Assembly (NCBI GenBank): GCA_021737045.1
Contig: JAIPES010000007.1
Location: forward strand, 1-58,217
DNA length: 58,217 nt
Direction: 5' to 3'
Source of the DNA: Desulfobacteraceae bacterium
Lineage (GTDB): Bacteria; Desulfobacterota; Desulfobacteria; Desulfobacterales; Desulfosalsimonadaceae
Under the pieces are notes generated by a model. That model searched no databases. It saw only the letters and a list, made by a program, of their open reading frames with translations, and had not been told where the DNA came from. This document shows, in pieces, positions 16,864 to 24,179 of the stretch; the first letter of the stretch is position 1, and every line of letters begins with the position of its first letter. The position numbers were made by a program, and so were the translations under genes.

Positions 16864-18126
16864 TTACAAATACACCTTTCCCAACACCTCCCAGAAATCC
16901 GGGAAGGATTTTTCCACGCAGCCCGGGTCGGCAATGGTGATGTTGGGTACGGCAAGGCCGGCCACGGCAAAGCTCATGGCAATGCGGTGATCGTCATAGG
17001 TGGCAATCTGCGCCCCGCGGTCGGGCGGGCCGGTGATCACAAGGCCGTCGGGCGTGACTTGGGCGGAAACGCCGATCTTTGTCAGCTCCGCGGCCATGGC
17101 CGCCAGCCGGTCGCTTTCCTTGGCCCGCAGATGTGCGGCGTTTGTGATGGTGGTGGTGCCTTTGGCAAAGGATGCCACAACCGCAAGTGTTGGCACCATG
17201 TCTGGCATGTCGCCCATGTCCGCATCCACGGCTGTCAGTTGGCCGCCGGAAACGGTGATGCCGCCGGGGTGTTCTTTTACCCGGCATCCCATTTTTTCCA
17301 GGATATCCAGAAAGCCGATATCTCCCTGGCGGGTGTTTCGGGCAATGCCGGTTACTTTCACCATTCCGCCGGTGATCGCCGCTGCCGCCCAGAAATAGCC
17401 CGCCTGGGAGCAGTCGGGTTCAACCGTGTATGTGCCGGCCTTGTAAGCCTGGCCGCCGGGCACGGAAAAGCGGTTATATTGCTCTCTTTGAAATTCAATG
17501 CCAAACCGGGTCATGATATCCAGGGTCATTTCCACATACGGTCTGGATACCGGGCCATGGGTGACACGGATGTCCAGGCCGTTTTTCGTGCAAGGCGCCG
17601 TGAGCAGCAGGCCGGAAAGATACTGGCTGCTTGCCGAGCAGTCGATTTCCGTTGCGGCTTCCGCAACCCGGCTGCCGCCACGGATTTCCACCGGCGGGCA
17701 GTTGTTTTGGTGAACACTTCTGGCAGAGGCACCTGTTTTTTCCAGGGCATGGAGCAATTCGCCAATGGGCCGTTCATGCATCCGCTCAGTGCCGGAAAGC
17801 AGATAAGGCCCTTTGCCCAAAGCAGCCACGGCCGCAAGCAGGCGCATGGAAGTGCCGGAATTGCCAAGGTAAATGGATTTGGGCCCTGGATCAAACCGCC
17901 CTGCCCTGCCCTGGATGACAATGTGATCGTCCTGATGGGCAATTGCAACGCCAAGTTGTGCAAGCGCACTTAATGTATAACTTGTGTCCTGGCTGTTTAA
18001 ATAATTGTAAATAAAAGATTTACCATTAGATAAAGCAGCAGCAATGGCCGTGCGGTGGCTATAGCTTTTGGAGCCGGGAACGGTTATATCCGCCTCGATT
18101 TTATCAGCGCATTTCACGGGACGCAT
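16864..18126 (-). CDS. aroA: 3-phosphoshikimate 1-carboxyvinyltransferase (EPSP synthase)
   Basis: It transfers the enolpyruvyl group of PEP to shikimate-3-phosphate. The 420-residue protein has the N-terminal KSYSHRTAIAAALSNG substrate loop, LGNSGTSMRLLAAVA near residue 88, RMHERPIGELLHAL near 115, and the C-terminal AKESDRLAAMAAEL and DDHRIAMSFAVAGL signatures. At the glyphosate-relevant loop the sequence has Thr-Ser-Met-Arg-Leu, with Leu where class I enzymes have Pro. It is thus not a textbook class I enzyme; sensitivity cannot be predicted by eye. It lies between two inserted TA pairs within the operon. Confidence 0.96.
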   Translation of the reverse strand: MRPVKCADKIEADITVPGSKSYSHRTAIAAALSNGKSFIYNYLNSQDTSYTLSALAQLGVAIAHQDDHIVIQGRAGRFDPGPKSIYLGNSGTSMRLLAAVAALGKGPYLLSGTERMHERPIGELLHALEKTGASARSVHQNNCPPVEIRGGSRVAEAATEIDCSASSQYLSGLLLTAPCTKNGLDIRVTHGPVSRPYVEMTLDIMTRFGIEFQREQYNRFSVPGGQAYKAGTYTVEPDCSQAGYFWAAAAITGGMVKVTGIARNTRQGDIGFLDILEKMGCRVKEHPGGITVSGGQLTAVDADMGDMPDMVPTLAVVASFAKGTTTITNAAHLRAKESDRLAAMAAELTKIGVSAQVTPDGLVITGPPDRGAQIATYDDHRIAMSFAVAGLAVPNITIADPGCVEKSFPDFWEVLGKVYL

Positions 18127-18133
18127 AGTTTGA

Positions 18134-18463
18134 TTATCCCCTCAACAACCGGTCCTGCAGCACGGACTGCAAATCCCGGCGGCCGTCAACGATTAACATC
18201 ACGTACACCCGGTTTTCCATGATCCTGTAAACAATTCGGTAGGGTTTGAAAAATATTTCCCTGTATTCGCCAACACCCACTGCTATCAACTCGGCCGGCC
18301 GTACTCCGCGCTCGGGAAATTCCGATAGCGTGGAAAAAGCCTTTTCAATCCGTGAAAGCACATGTTCGGCCTTGCCGGGCGCGTCATGGGCGGCAATATA
18401 ATGATAGATTTCCTCTAAATCCCTTGCCGCATCACGGGTCAGCAGTACATCAAAGCCGGCCAT
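18134..18463 (-). CDS. RelE/ParE-family toxin
   Basis: The 109-residue protein has the ParE/RelE pattern. The N-terminal segment is DVLLTRDAARDLEEIYHYIAAHDAPGKAEHVLSRIEKAFSTL. It is followed by LSEFPERGVRP, the strand YREIFFKPYRIVYRI, and VYVMLIVDGRRDLQSVLQDRLL, where the usual HxR/K end is replaced by DGRRD. It overlaps its antitoxin by 1 nt. ParE-like toxins hit DNA gyrase and RelE-like toxins cut mRNA; the sequence fits the ParE/RelE 'plasmid stabilization' group without deciding between them. It ends 8 nt before aroA begins. Confidence 0.85.
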   Translation of the reverse strand: MAGFDVLLTRDAARDLEEIYHYIAAHDAPGKAEHVLSRIEKAFSTLSEFPERGVRPAELIAVGVGEYREIFFKPYRIVYRIMENRVYVMLIVDGRRDLQSVLQDRLLRG

Positions 18464-18738
18464 TATCCGGTTTCCTGCTGCCGGCGCAATCCGTCTATCA
18501 CTTCCCCGGGCGTCACCACATGGTTTTGTTCCACCTGATGCATCCCAAGCGCCAGGATCTTGAGCAGCGCCAGGGTCTGCTGGGTCTGCTCATAGGACTT
18601 GATATCCTGGATCACCACTCTGGCCTCACCGTTTTGCGTAATCACCAAAGGCTCCTGCTGTTGGGCCAGGTTCCGCACGATTTCGGCGGTATGGGCCTTT
18701 AGGTAACTGATGGGCTTTATTCGGTCAGACAGTTTCAT
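18463..18738 (-). CDS. Phd/YefM-type antitoxin
   Basis: Two ATGs are in frame (18744 and 18738); GGAGG lies 6-7 nt before 18738 and would touch 18744, so 18738 is preferred. The 91-residue protein starts KLSDRIKPISYLKAHTAEIVRNLAQQQEPLVITQNGEARVVIQDIKSYEQ. This is the Phd/YefM fold, with a DNA-binding N-terminus and the LVITQNGxxxxV strand. The C-terminal helix would neutralise the toxin. The pair sits between aroE and aroA in operon direction, and its own repression of any local promoter may influence downstream aro genes. Confidence 0.88.
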   Translation of the reverse strand: MKLSDRIKPISYLKAHTAEIVRNLAQQQEPLVITQNGEARVVIQDIKSYEQTQQTLALLKILALGMHQVEQNHVVTPGEVIDGLRRQQETG

Positions 18739-18789
18739 ATGCATTCCTCCCTGTTTTGTGAACCTGACTTAATATGGTCCATAAACAGG

Positions 18790-19641
18790 TCAATTGTCAA
18801 CAGGATTTAAGGCATCATAAACAGCCTGGCGCATCCGGGCAACCGGGGGTTTGCAGCCGGTCCAGAGGGCAAACTGGCGGGCGCCCTGGTAAACAAACAT
18901 TCCCACCCCGTCGATTACCGTAGACCCGCATTGCCGGGCTTGCTTCAACAGGCGGGTTTCCAGGGGGTTGTAGACAATATCCATGACCACCAGGCCCGGG
19001 CGCAACACAGATTCGGATACGGCCATGGCCTGTGTTTGCGGATGCATGCCCACGGGCGTGGTGTTGACCAGAATGTCAAACCGGCTGTTTTCCAGATCCG
19101 CCATTGGCACAAATTCGGCCCCCAGGTCCCGGGCCATGTGCCTGGCTTTTTTTTCCGTGCGATTGGCGAAAATCACCCGGATATCGCCCTGACTGCAAAG
19201 CCCGTGACCCACAGCCCGGGCCGCACCCCCTGCGCCGAGCACCACAACGGTTTTGCCGGAAAGCGTGGTATGATCCAGCAGCGCCTGCACCGCCCCTTCG
19301 CCGTCGGTGTTATGGCCAATGAGTCTTCCGCGCTCGTTTACAATGGTGTTGACTGCGCCGATTTCCCGGGCCTGATCATGGATTTGATCCAGATAAGCCA
19401 TGACAGCCACTTTGTGGGGAATGGTCACGCTCACGCCGCATATGCCCAAAGCCCGGATTCCGTCTGCTGCACCGGCCACATCCGTGACATCAAAGGCCGC
19501 ATATACCCCTGGATACCCGATTTCGGCAAAGGCCTGATTATGCATGACCGGGCTTTTGCTGTGGGCCACCGGGTGGCCCATAACCCCGTAGACTTCAGTG
19601 GATGGGTCAATTGAAACCGGATGTCCTGATGCCCGGGTCAT
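18790..19641 (-). CDS. aroE: shikimate dehydrogenase
   Basis: It reduces 3-dehydroshikimate to shikimate with NADPH. The 283-residue protein has GVMGHPVAHSKSPVMHN near the N-terminus, SVTIPHK with the catalytic Lys near residue 77, GHNTDGEG with the catalytic Asp near 114, and the Rossmann loop VLGAGGAARAV near 135. ANRTEKKA follows, where the Arg fits an NADP preference. Its ATG overlaps the stop of the DHQ synthase II gene by one base (TAATG), so translation is coupled. It is an authentic member of the aro operon. Confidence 0.96.
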   Translation of the reverse strand: MTRASGHPVSIDPSTEVYGVMGHPVAHSKSPVMHNQAFAEIGYPGVYAAFDVTDVAGAADGIRALGICGVSVTIPHKVAVMAYLDQIHDQAREIGAVNTIVNERGRLIGHNTDGEGAVQALLDHTTLSGKTVVVLGAGGAARAVGHGLCSQGDIRVIFANRTEKKARHMARDLGAEFVPMADLENSRFDILVNTTPVGMHPQTQAMAVSESVLRPGLVVMDIVYNPLETRLLKQARQCGSTVIDGVGMFVYQGARQFALWTGCKPPVARMRQAVYDALNPVDN

Positions 19642-20636
19642 TATTTCTCCGTGATGGTTTCATCGATTTTCATGCCAAAATGCCGCCCGGAATCCTCGGT
19701 TGCCGCAAGCACCCGGTCGCCGGCCTTTAACACGGCAACAGACACGGGTTTGCCGTCCGGATCGGTGAGCCGGATGGTTTCCGCGTTCTGCAGGATGGTG
19801 GTGATCTCGTGGTCGCCGATTTTTGCCCTTACCAGCATCAGGGGCCGCTTTTCAATCTTGAGCCGGCCCACAACACCCACCGAGGTGTTTCCCTGGAAAT
19901 CCACGATCACCACTTCATCACCTGCGGCCAACTCAGACAAATACCGGGTCTTTCCCCCGGGCACCCGGGTGTAGGCGTGCACCGGCCCGGCATTGACCCG
20001 AAACGGGCGCGGGGCCACATACGGATTGGAGATGCTTTCAGCATGCACCAGAAACAGGGCCGAACTGCTGTTTCCCACCAGCATGCCCTGGCCAGGGGTC
20101 ATTTCCGTGCACGTGTCCACGCAGACCCTGTCGCCCATTCCCACGGGCCGCAGTTCCGTGATTTCCGCGGTTTCCAGGCCGATTGTTTCAGTTTGGCCGG
20201 TGAGCACGGAAAGGGCTTTTTTGAGATCTGCGGCATCTTCGGGTACATACAGGATGTGATCCACGCCTTTTTCAAGAATGGCAAATGCGGTTTGGGCCTC
20301 TGAAAGGCTCTGCACCTCAGCAATCACCTTGGCCCCCCGGGCAATGAGATTTTCCAGGGGAATCACGGTCCAGTCCGTGCAGGTGAGAATCACCTGGCGG
20401 TCTCTGGCCAGTTGGGCGATCTCTTCTTCGTCTTCTCCGCTGCAGACTGTATAATACACCACATCTTTGCCGATCTGCAAATCCCCGTCTTCGGAAATGG
20501 TCAGAATCCGGCCCAGGGACCTTGCCTGGTCTGCATATCCTTCAGGGATGACAACCCCGTCCGCCCCCCCTTCAAGGGCGGTGGTGACCAGGTCCTTGTC
20601 CCAGGGATCGACTTTGACCCAGATGGTTTTTTTCAT
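19641..20636 (-). CDS. 3-dehydroquinate synthase II (archaeal type)
   Basis: This 331-residue protein (MKKTIWVKVDPWDKDLVTTALEGGADGVVIP) belongs to the MJ1249-like family. It performs NAD-dependent oxidative deamination and cyclisation of 2-amino-3,7-dideoxy-D-threo-hept-6-ulosonate to 3-dehydroquinate, bypassing DAHP. Recognisable segments are CTDWTVIPLENLIA, PGQGMLVGNSSSALFLVHAE, NPYVAPRPFRVNAGPVHAYT and GGKTRYLSELAAGDEVVIVD. It is unrelated to classical AroB. The gene follows ADH synthase by 32 nt and is coupled to aroE, so the archaeal entry route feeds the ordinary shikimate steps. Confidence 0.94.
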   Translation of the reverse strand: MKKTIWVKVDPWDKDLVTTALEGGADGVVIPEGYADQARSLGRILTISEDGDLQIGKDVVYYTVCSGEDEEEIAQLARDRQVILTCTDWTVIPLENLIARGAKVIAEVQSLSEAQTAFAILEKGVDHILYVPEDAADLKKALSVLTGQTETIGLETAEITELRPVGMGDRVCVDTCTEMTPGQGMLVGNSSSALFLVHAESISNPYVAPRPFRVNAGPVHAYTRVPGGKTRYLSELAAGDEVVIVDFQGNTSVGVVGRLKIEKRPLMLVRAKIGDHEITTILQNAETIRLTDPDGKPVSVAVLKAGDRVLAATEDSGRHFGMKIDETITEK

Positions 20637-20668
20637 GGCTTAAAACGCCCCCTTTCCAAAAATGATTT

Positions 20669-21472
20669 CTATGCCTTGCCCAGCACGGCCAGGGCCTCTT
20701 CCACGGTGCCGTCATGAAAGATGATGGTTGCCATGGCCTGGATGAGCTTTGCGGGCGATGCGTGCTGAAACACGTTTCTGCCGATGGACACCCCGGCGCC
20801 GCCGGCCTCCACAGAGCTTTTCACCATTTCCAGGATATCGCGGTCAGAATCCATTTTCGCACCCCCGGCAATGACCACCGGCACGGTGGAACCGTCCACC
20901 ACATCACGAAAAGACTCGGTGGATCCGGTGTAAGAGACCTTGACAATATCTGCGCCCATTTCACATCCCACCCGGGCGGCGTGTTTGACCACAGAGACGT
21001 CGTATTCATCCCGGATTTTCTCGCCCCGGGGGTAAACCATGGCCAGAAGCGGCAGGCCCCAGGTGCGGGCCTCTGCAGCCACCCGGCCGAAATCGTTTAG
21101 CATTTCCTTTTCCTGGTGATCGCCGATGTTGACATGGATGGACACGGCATCCGCGCCCAGTTTGATGGCCTCTTCCACGCTGCAGACCAGGGTCTTGGAA
21201 TGGGGAAAAGGAGACAGGCTCGTGGAGGCGGACAAATGAACGATTAGGCCGATGTCCGACCCCCCCCGGCGGTGACCTGCGCCCACAAGGCCCTTGTGCT
21301 CAACAATGGCATTGGCCCCGGCCTCTGCCACTGTGGCAACCGCGCTTTTGATGTCCTTGATTCCTTCAATGGGCCCCACCGACACCCCATGATCCATGGG
21401 CACGATAATGGTGCGGCCCGAGTTTCTGTCCATGATGCGTTCCATGCGGATTTGCTTGCCGATAATTGTCAT
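20669..21472 (-). CDS. 2-amino-3,7-dideoxy-D-threo-hept-6-ulosonate (ADH) synthase
   Basis: This class I aldolase-like barrel protein (267 residues, MJ0400/AroA' group) condenses a deoxyketohexose-phosphate with aspartate semialdehyde, the first step of the DAHP-independent aromatic route. Active-site residues by comparison with the family are D27 in [13 protein letters not shown]147 in AMVYPRG and the Schiff-base Lys K178 in IVKVSYTG; the phosphate loop is [10 protein letters not shown] and [13 protein letters not shown]. The start has a strong AGGAGG-like site at about 21480-21485. It is the first enzyme gene of the operon and lies directly behind the leader peptide/terminator region at 21535-21733. 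Confidence 0.93.
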   Translation of the reverse strand: MTIIGKQIRMERIMDRNSGRTIIVPMDHGVSVGPIEGIKDIKSAVATVAEAGANAIVEHKGLVGAGHRRGGSDIGLIVHLSASTSLSPFPHSKTLVCSVEEAIKLGADAVSIHVNIGDHQEKEMLNDFGRVAAEARTWGLPLLAMVYPRGEKIRDEYDVSVVKHAARVGCEMGADIVKVSYTGSTESFRDVVDGSTVPVVIAGGAKMDSDRDILEMVKSSVEAGGAGVSIGRNVFQHASPAKLIQAMATIIFHDGTVEEALAVLGKA

Positions 21473-21534
21473 GACTGGGTCCTCCTGTAAAATGATGATA
21501 ATTTTTTGTCCGGTTGGCAGATGCGCCGGAAAAA

Positions 21535-21575
21535 CAAAAAAGGCCGTGAAGGAATGTCTTCCCCACGGCCTTTTT
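21535..21575 (-). terminator. second intrinsic terminator of the aro leader
   Basis: On the minus strand the arms of plus-strand AGGCCGTG (21541-21548) and CACGGCCT (21564-21571) pair, with an inner GGAA/TTCC stem. They are followed by a T-run before the ribosome site of ADH synthase. A-runs on both sides would allow termination in either direction. Confidence 0.7.
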
Positions 21576-21579
21576 GCAC

Positions 21580-21620
21580 AAAAAAAGCCGCGGGCAGTTT
21601 CGGGTCTGCCCGCGGCTTTT
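21580..21620 (-). terminator. attenuator terminator of the aro operon
   Basis: Read on the minus strand, GCCGCGGGCAG (21616-21606) pairs perfectly with CTGCCCGCGGC (21597-21587) across an 8-nt loop and is followed by seven T. It stands between the leader peptide (stop at 21647) and the first enzyme gene (21472). It can only regulate this operon, because no gene ends immediately before it other than the leader peptide. Confidence 0.85.
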
Positions 21621-21669
21621 AAACGATTTTTGTTATCAAACTCGCATCAGCGCGCTGCCGGCAGACCCG
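21601..21669 (-). promoter_or_regulatory. antiterminator pairing segments
   Basis: In the minus-strand RNA the segment CGGGUCUGCC (21669-21660, over the Thr-Gly-Leu-Pro codons near the end of the leader peptide) is exactly complementary over 10 nt to GGCAGACCCG (21610-21601). The latter forms the top of the 5' arm and the loop of the attenuator terminator. The two pairings exclude each other. A ribosome paused at the upstream Tyr/Phe codons would leave the first segment free and favour antitermination; a ribosome at the stop would mask it. Confidence 0.75.
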
Positions 21670-21733
21670 TGGCGTAAAAATAAAAATAATAGCCGTAATA
21701 AAGCCAGGAGCTGCCGGTGTATGTGTCTGCCAT
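21647..21733 (-). CDS. aromatic-rich leader peptide of the aro operon
   Basis: A 28-codon open frame (ATG 21733-21731, TGA 21649-21647) encodes MADTYTGSS, then WLYYGYYFYFY, then ATGLPAAR. It holds 7 Tyr, 2 Phe and 1 Trp, with nine of the ten aromatic residues between positions 10 and 20. Such clustering of the end products of the pathway encoded downstream is the hallmark of ribosome-mediated attenuation leaders (trpL, pheL, pheST leaders). A purine-rich AGAAAGAAA precedes the start but no strong Shine-Dalgarno is seen. The peptide itself probably has no function after synthesis. Assignment is by pattern; no similarity search was made. Confidence 0.8.
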   Translation of the reverse strand: MADTYTGSSWLYYGYYFYFYATGLPAAR

Positions 21734-21762
21734 GCGAATTTCTTTCTATGGTTTCAATTCAT

Positions 21763-21887
21763 GATGGCACCGTAAAAAGTTCAATATCTGCGTTACGCGC
21801 AATTTCTCAGAATTTCACGTACGGATAAGTACGCTGCATTCTTCGAAATTGCGCAAGCCTTGATCTTGAACTTTTTACGGCGCCATT
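21763..21887 (+). repeat. 125-nt palindromic element, family A, copy 1
   Basis: The element is a long imperfect palindrome. The outer arms are GATGGCRCCGTAAAAAGTTC and its complement, the inner arms are GCGCAATTTC and GAAATTGCGC, and the central CGTAC-GGATAA-GTACG forms the tip. It lies 30 nt upstream of the aro leader peptide and would be part of its transcript if the promoter at 21947-21975 is used. No coding capacity. Confidence 0.85.
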
Positions 21888-21946
21888 TAAAAACTTACTT
21901 TTTACGAAACAATCAATTCATAAAAATGCTGTGCCTGCGGGGAAAC

Positions 21947-21975
21947 AATCTTTCTGATTCAGACCCCGTTGTCAA
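21947..21975 (-). promoter_or_regulatory. possible promoter of the aro leader
   Basis: On the minus strand TTGACA (21975-21970), a 17-nt spacer and AAGATT (21952-21947) lie between palindrome copies 2 and 1. The -10 is poor. Transcription from miaB and the nuclease gene upstream is an alternative source. Confidence 0.35.
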
Positions 21976-21987
21976 GCCTTTTTTTTA

Positions 21988-22112
21988 GATGGTGCCCCAA
22001 AAAGTCCAATATCTGCGTTACGCGCAATCTCCCGGAATTTCACATACGGATAAGCACTCTGCATTCTTCGAAATTGCGCAAGCCTTGATCTTGAACTTTT
22101 TGCGGCACCATC
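21988..22112 (+). repeat. 125-nt palindromic element, family A, copy 2
   Basis: Same orientation as copy 1 and 100 nt from it. Slightly diverged: GGTGCCCCAAAAAGTCC at the left arm, TTTTTGCGGCACC at the right arm, and CACATACGGATAAGCACTC at the tip. The 100 nt between the copies hold only the promoter-like sequence at 21947-21975. Confidence 0.85.
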
Positions 22113-22140
22113 TATAATCAGACTTTTTACGGTGCCATCA

Positions 22141-22175
22141 ACTTTGAACCTTGAACTTTGAACCTTGAACTTTTT
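22141..22175 (+). repeat. short tandem repeat (14-nt unit)
   Basis: ACTTTGAACCTTGA occurs twice and a third time partially, next to the 3' end of the bifunctional nuclease gene. It follows a fragment of family A border sequence (TTTTTACGGTGCCATC at about 22124-22139). Confidence 0.75.
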
Positions 22176-22177
22176 CA

Positions 22178-22675
22178 TCAGACCTTGTATTTGCCGAAAT
22201 CCTCGGGTGACAGATTCTGTAGATATTCCGCCCATTTCTGGCCCTGGTCGCTGTGGTCGGCCACTTCATATTCGCCGTTTTTCACCTTGAGCTGCTGCAC
22301 CACCATATCATCCACGTAAATATCGGCCTTCAGGCGCAGGGCCAGGGCAATGGCGTCGCTGGGCCGGGCATCCACCACGAATTCGCCGTCCTTTGCGTTG
22401 CACAGGATTTTGGCGTAAAAGGTGTTTTCCCGCAAATCACTGACCTCGATGCGGGGCACGCTGACACCGGCCTGCTCGATGAAGTTGCGGAACAGATCAT
22501 GGGTCATGGGCCGGTCAAATTCGATGTTCTGCAGCACAGAAGCGATGGCTGCAGCCTCCATCAGCCCGATCCAGATGGGTACGGAAAACTCTTCATCCTT
22601 TGAGTTCAATATCAGTATCGGCGCGTTGGAGGACGGGTCAACAGCCAGTCCCGCCACTGTCATTTCATGCAGCAT
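22178..22675 (-). CDS. bifunctional nuclease-domain protein (DUF151/BFN)
   Basis: The 165-residue protein matches the BFN/DUF151 pattern. It opens with MTVAGLAVDPSSNAPILILNSKDEEFSVPIWIGLMEAAAIASVL, then has RPMTHDLFRNFIE and the conserved DARPSDAIALALRLKADIYV, followed by an acidic C-terminal tail. Plant members have been reported to have DNase/RNase activity; in bacteria the role is unclear. It overlaps the 3' end of miaB by 11 nt, so the two are translationally linked, an arrangement seen in other Desulfobacterota-like genomes as far as I recall. Confidence 0.88.
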   Translation of the reverse strand: MLHEMTVAGLAVDPSSNAPILILNSKDEEFSVPIWIGLMEAAAIASVLQNIEFDRPMTHDLFRNFIEQAGVSVPRIEVSDLRENTFYAKILCNAKDGEFVVDARPSDAIALALRLKADIYVDDMVVQQLKVKNGEYEVADHSDQGQKWAEYLQNLSPEDFGKYKV

Positions 22676-24179
22676 GGGTTTTTCCTCCCTTGGTTATGGC
22701 ACCCACCACCGGCGCCTCAGGTATTGTCACGGCACCCTTCAACGAATTGGCGCACGCCCTTTCAATGACGACATCAACCAGGCTTCCCACCAGGTTTTCC
22801 GGGCTGACGTGCCGCGGGTCAACGCTGAAATTCACAATCCGGTTTTCAGATGTGCGGCCTGACATTTCAATGTCATGGTCCGTGCCTTGGAAATCCATCT
22901 GCCGGCTTCGCTTGCTGAACCCCTCCACCAGAACTTTGGCGGTCTGTCCGGCAAGGCCTGCATAGATTCTGCGGGTGATCTGCGCCTGGCAGTCCAGCAG
23001 TTGACGCAGGCGGTGATGCTTTTGTTCATCATCGACCTTGGGGGAAAACCGCCGGGCCGGGGCCAGGGACCGGTCTGAGTATTCAAAAGCAAACAGAGTG
23101 TCAAATTCAACTGCTCTGAGAAGATCCAGGGTCATTTCAAAATCATTTAATGTCTCGCCGGGAAAGCCAACGATAAAATCGCTTGTCACAGCGATATCCG
23201 GGCGTACCGAGCGAAGTTTTTCCACCCGTTCCAGATACATTTCCCGGGTATATTTGCGGTTCATGCGTTTTAACACCGCATTTGCCCCTGACTGTACAGG
23301 AAGATGGATATGGTTGCACAGCTTGTCAAGCCGGGAAAATGCCGTCATGAGCTCGTCGGAAAGATCTTTGGGATGGGAGGTCACAAACCGGATGCGCTCC
23401 AGGCCGCTGATTTCGCTGACCCGTTCGAGCAGTTCGGCAAATGTGCACAGCCCCTCTTTCTTGCCGTAGGAATTGACGTTCTGTCCCAGAAAAGTTATCT
23501 CCCGGGCGCCGGCATCCACGCAGGCGCGCACCTCGTCGATAATGTCTTCGGGCCGGCGGCTGGTTTCCCGGCCGCGTACATGGGGCACCACACAATAGGC
23601 GCAGAAATTGTCACACCCGCGCATAATGGTCACAAACCGGGATATGCCCGACTCCGGCCGTGACGGGGCGGGGATGACGGGCTCGGGTTCCGGGTTTTGG
23701 GGTATGCGGATTTCCGGTTCAGTGCATGTCTCGTCTGCGTCCTTTTCCGGCATTTCAACATCCACGATCCGGCCGCCCACCTGTTCCAGGGCACGCACAT
23801 GATCGGCCAGCCGATGGATCACCCTTGTGCCGAGAATCAGATCAACACCTTCAAATCTTTTAAAAATTTTTTCACTCTGGTACTGGGCCACGCACCCGGC
23901 CACGGCAATGGCCATGTGCGGTCTTCTGCGCTTGATCCCGCAAAGCCGGCCCACCGAGCTCATGACTTTCTGCTCGGCCTTTTCCCGGATGGCGCAGGTG
24001 TTGACAATCACCAGATCGGCCTTCCAGGGTGAATCCACGGGCGCATATCCCATTTCCGCCAGGGTTTGCTGCATTTTTTCGGAATCATAGACATTCATCT
24101 GACAGCCCAGGGTCTGGATCATTACGCGCTTTGGTTCTTGTTGGACCATTGCCGGGTTACTCTTGTATTTGTTTTTCAT
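22665..24179 (-). CDS. miaB: tRNA-2-methylthio-N6-dimethylallyladenosine synthase
   Basis: This radical-SAM methylthiotransferase modifies i6A37 of tRNAs reading UNN codons. The 504-residue protein has the N-terminal cluster-binding part (TLGCQMNVYDSE, VNTCAIREKAEQK, VAGCVAQ), a Pro/Glu-rich insertion around 145-175, the radical-SAM CxxxCxxC motif CDNFCAYC near residue 187, FLGQNVNSYG, and a C-terminal TRAM domain. The start is taken as ATG 24179 with GGAAGA nearby; ATG at 24149 is also possible. Its start overlaps the DUF4911 gene by 23 nt. Confidence 0.96.
   Translation of the reverse strand: MKNKYKSNPAMVQQEPKRVMIQTLGCQMNVYDSEKMQQTLAEMGYAPVDSPWKADLVIVNTCAIREKAEQKVMSSVGRLCGIKRRRPHMAIAVAGCVAQYQSEKIFKRFEGVDLILGTRVIHRLADHVRALEQVGGRIVDVEMPEKDADETCTEPEIRIPQNPEPEPVIPAPSRPESGISRFVTIMRGCDNFCAYCVVPHVRGRETSRRPEDIIDEVRACVDAGAREITFLGQNVNSYGKKEGLCTFAELLERVSEISGLERIRFVTSHPKDLSDELMTAFSRLDKLCNHIHLPVQSGANAVLKRMNRKYTREMYLERVEKLRSVRPDIAVTSDFIVGFPGETLNDFEMTLDLLRAVEFDTLFAFEYSDRSLAPARRFSPKVDDEQKHHRLRQLLDCQAQITRRIYAGLAGQTAKVLVEGFSKRSRQMDFQGTDHDIEMSGRTSENRIVNFSVDPRHVSPENLVGSLVDVVIERACANSLKGAVTIPEAPVVGAITKGGKTHAA

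Noticed and set aside
16861-17973. A 370-codon open frame antisense to aroA
   Set aside because: It lies wholly opposite a clear EPSP synthase gene, has no ribosome site, and its composition (Gly/His-rich) is that of a reverse-complement shadow of a GC-rich gene.
22141-22175. 14-nt tandem repeat considered as a CRISPR or iteron array
   Set aside because: Only two and a third units with no spacers; no cas genes and no origin features nearby.
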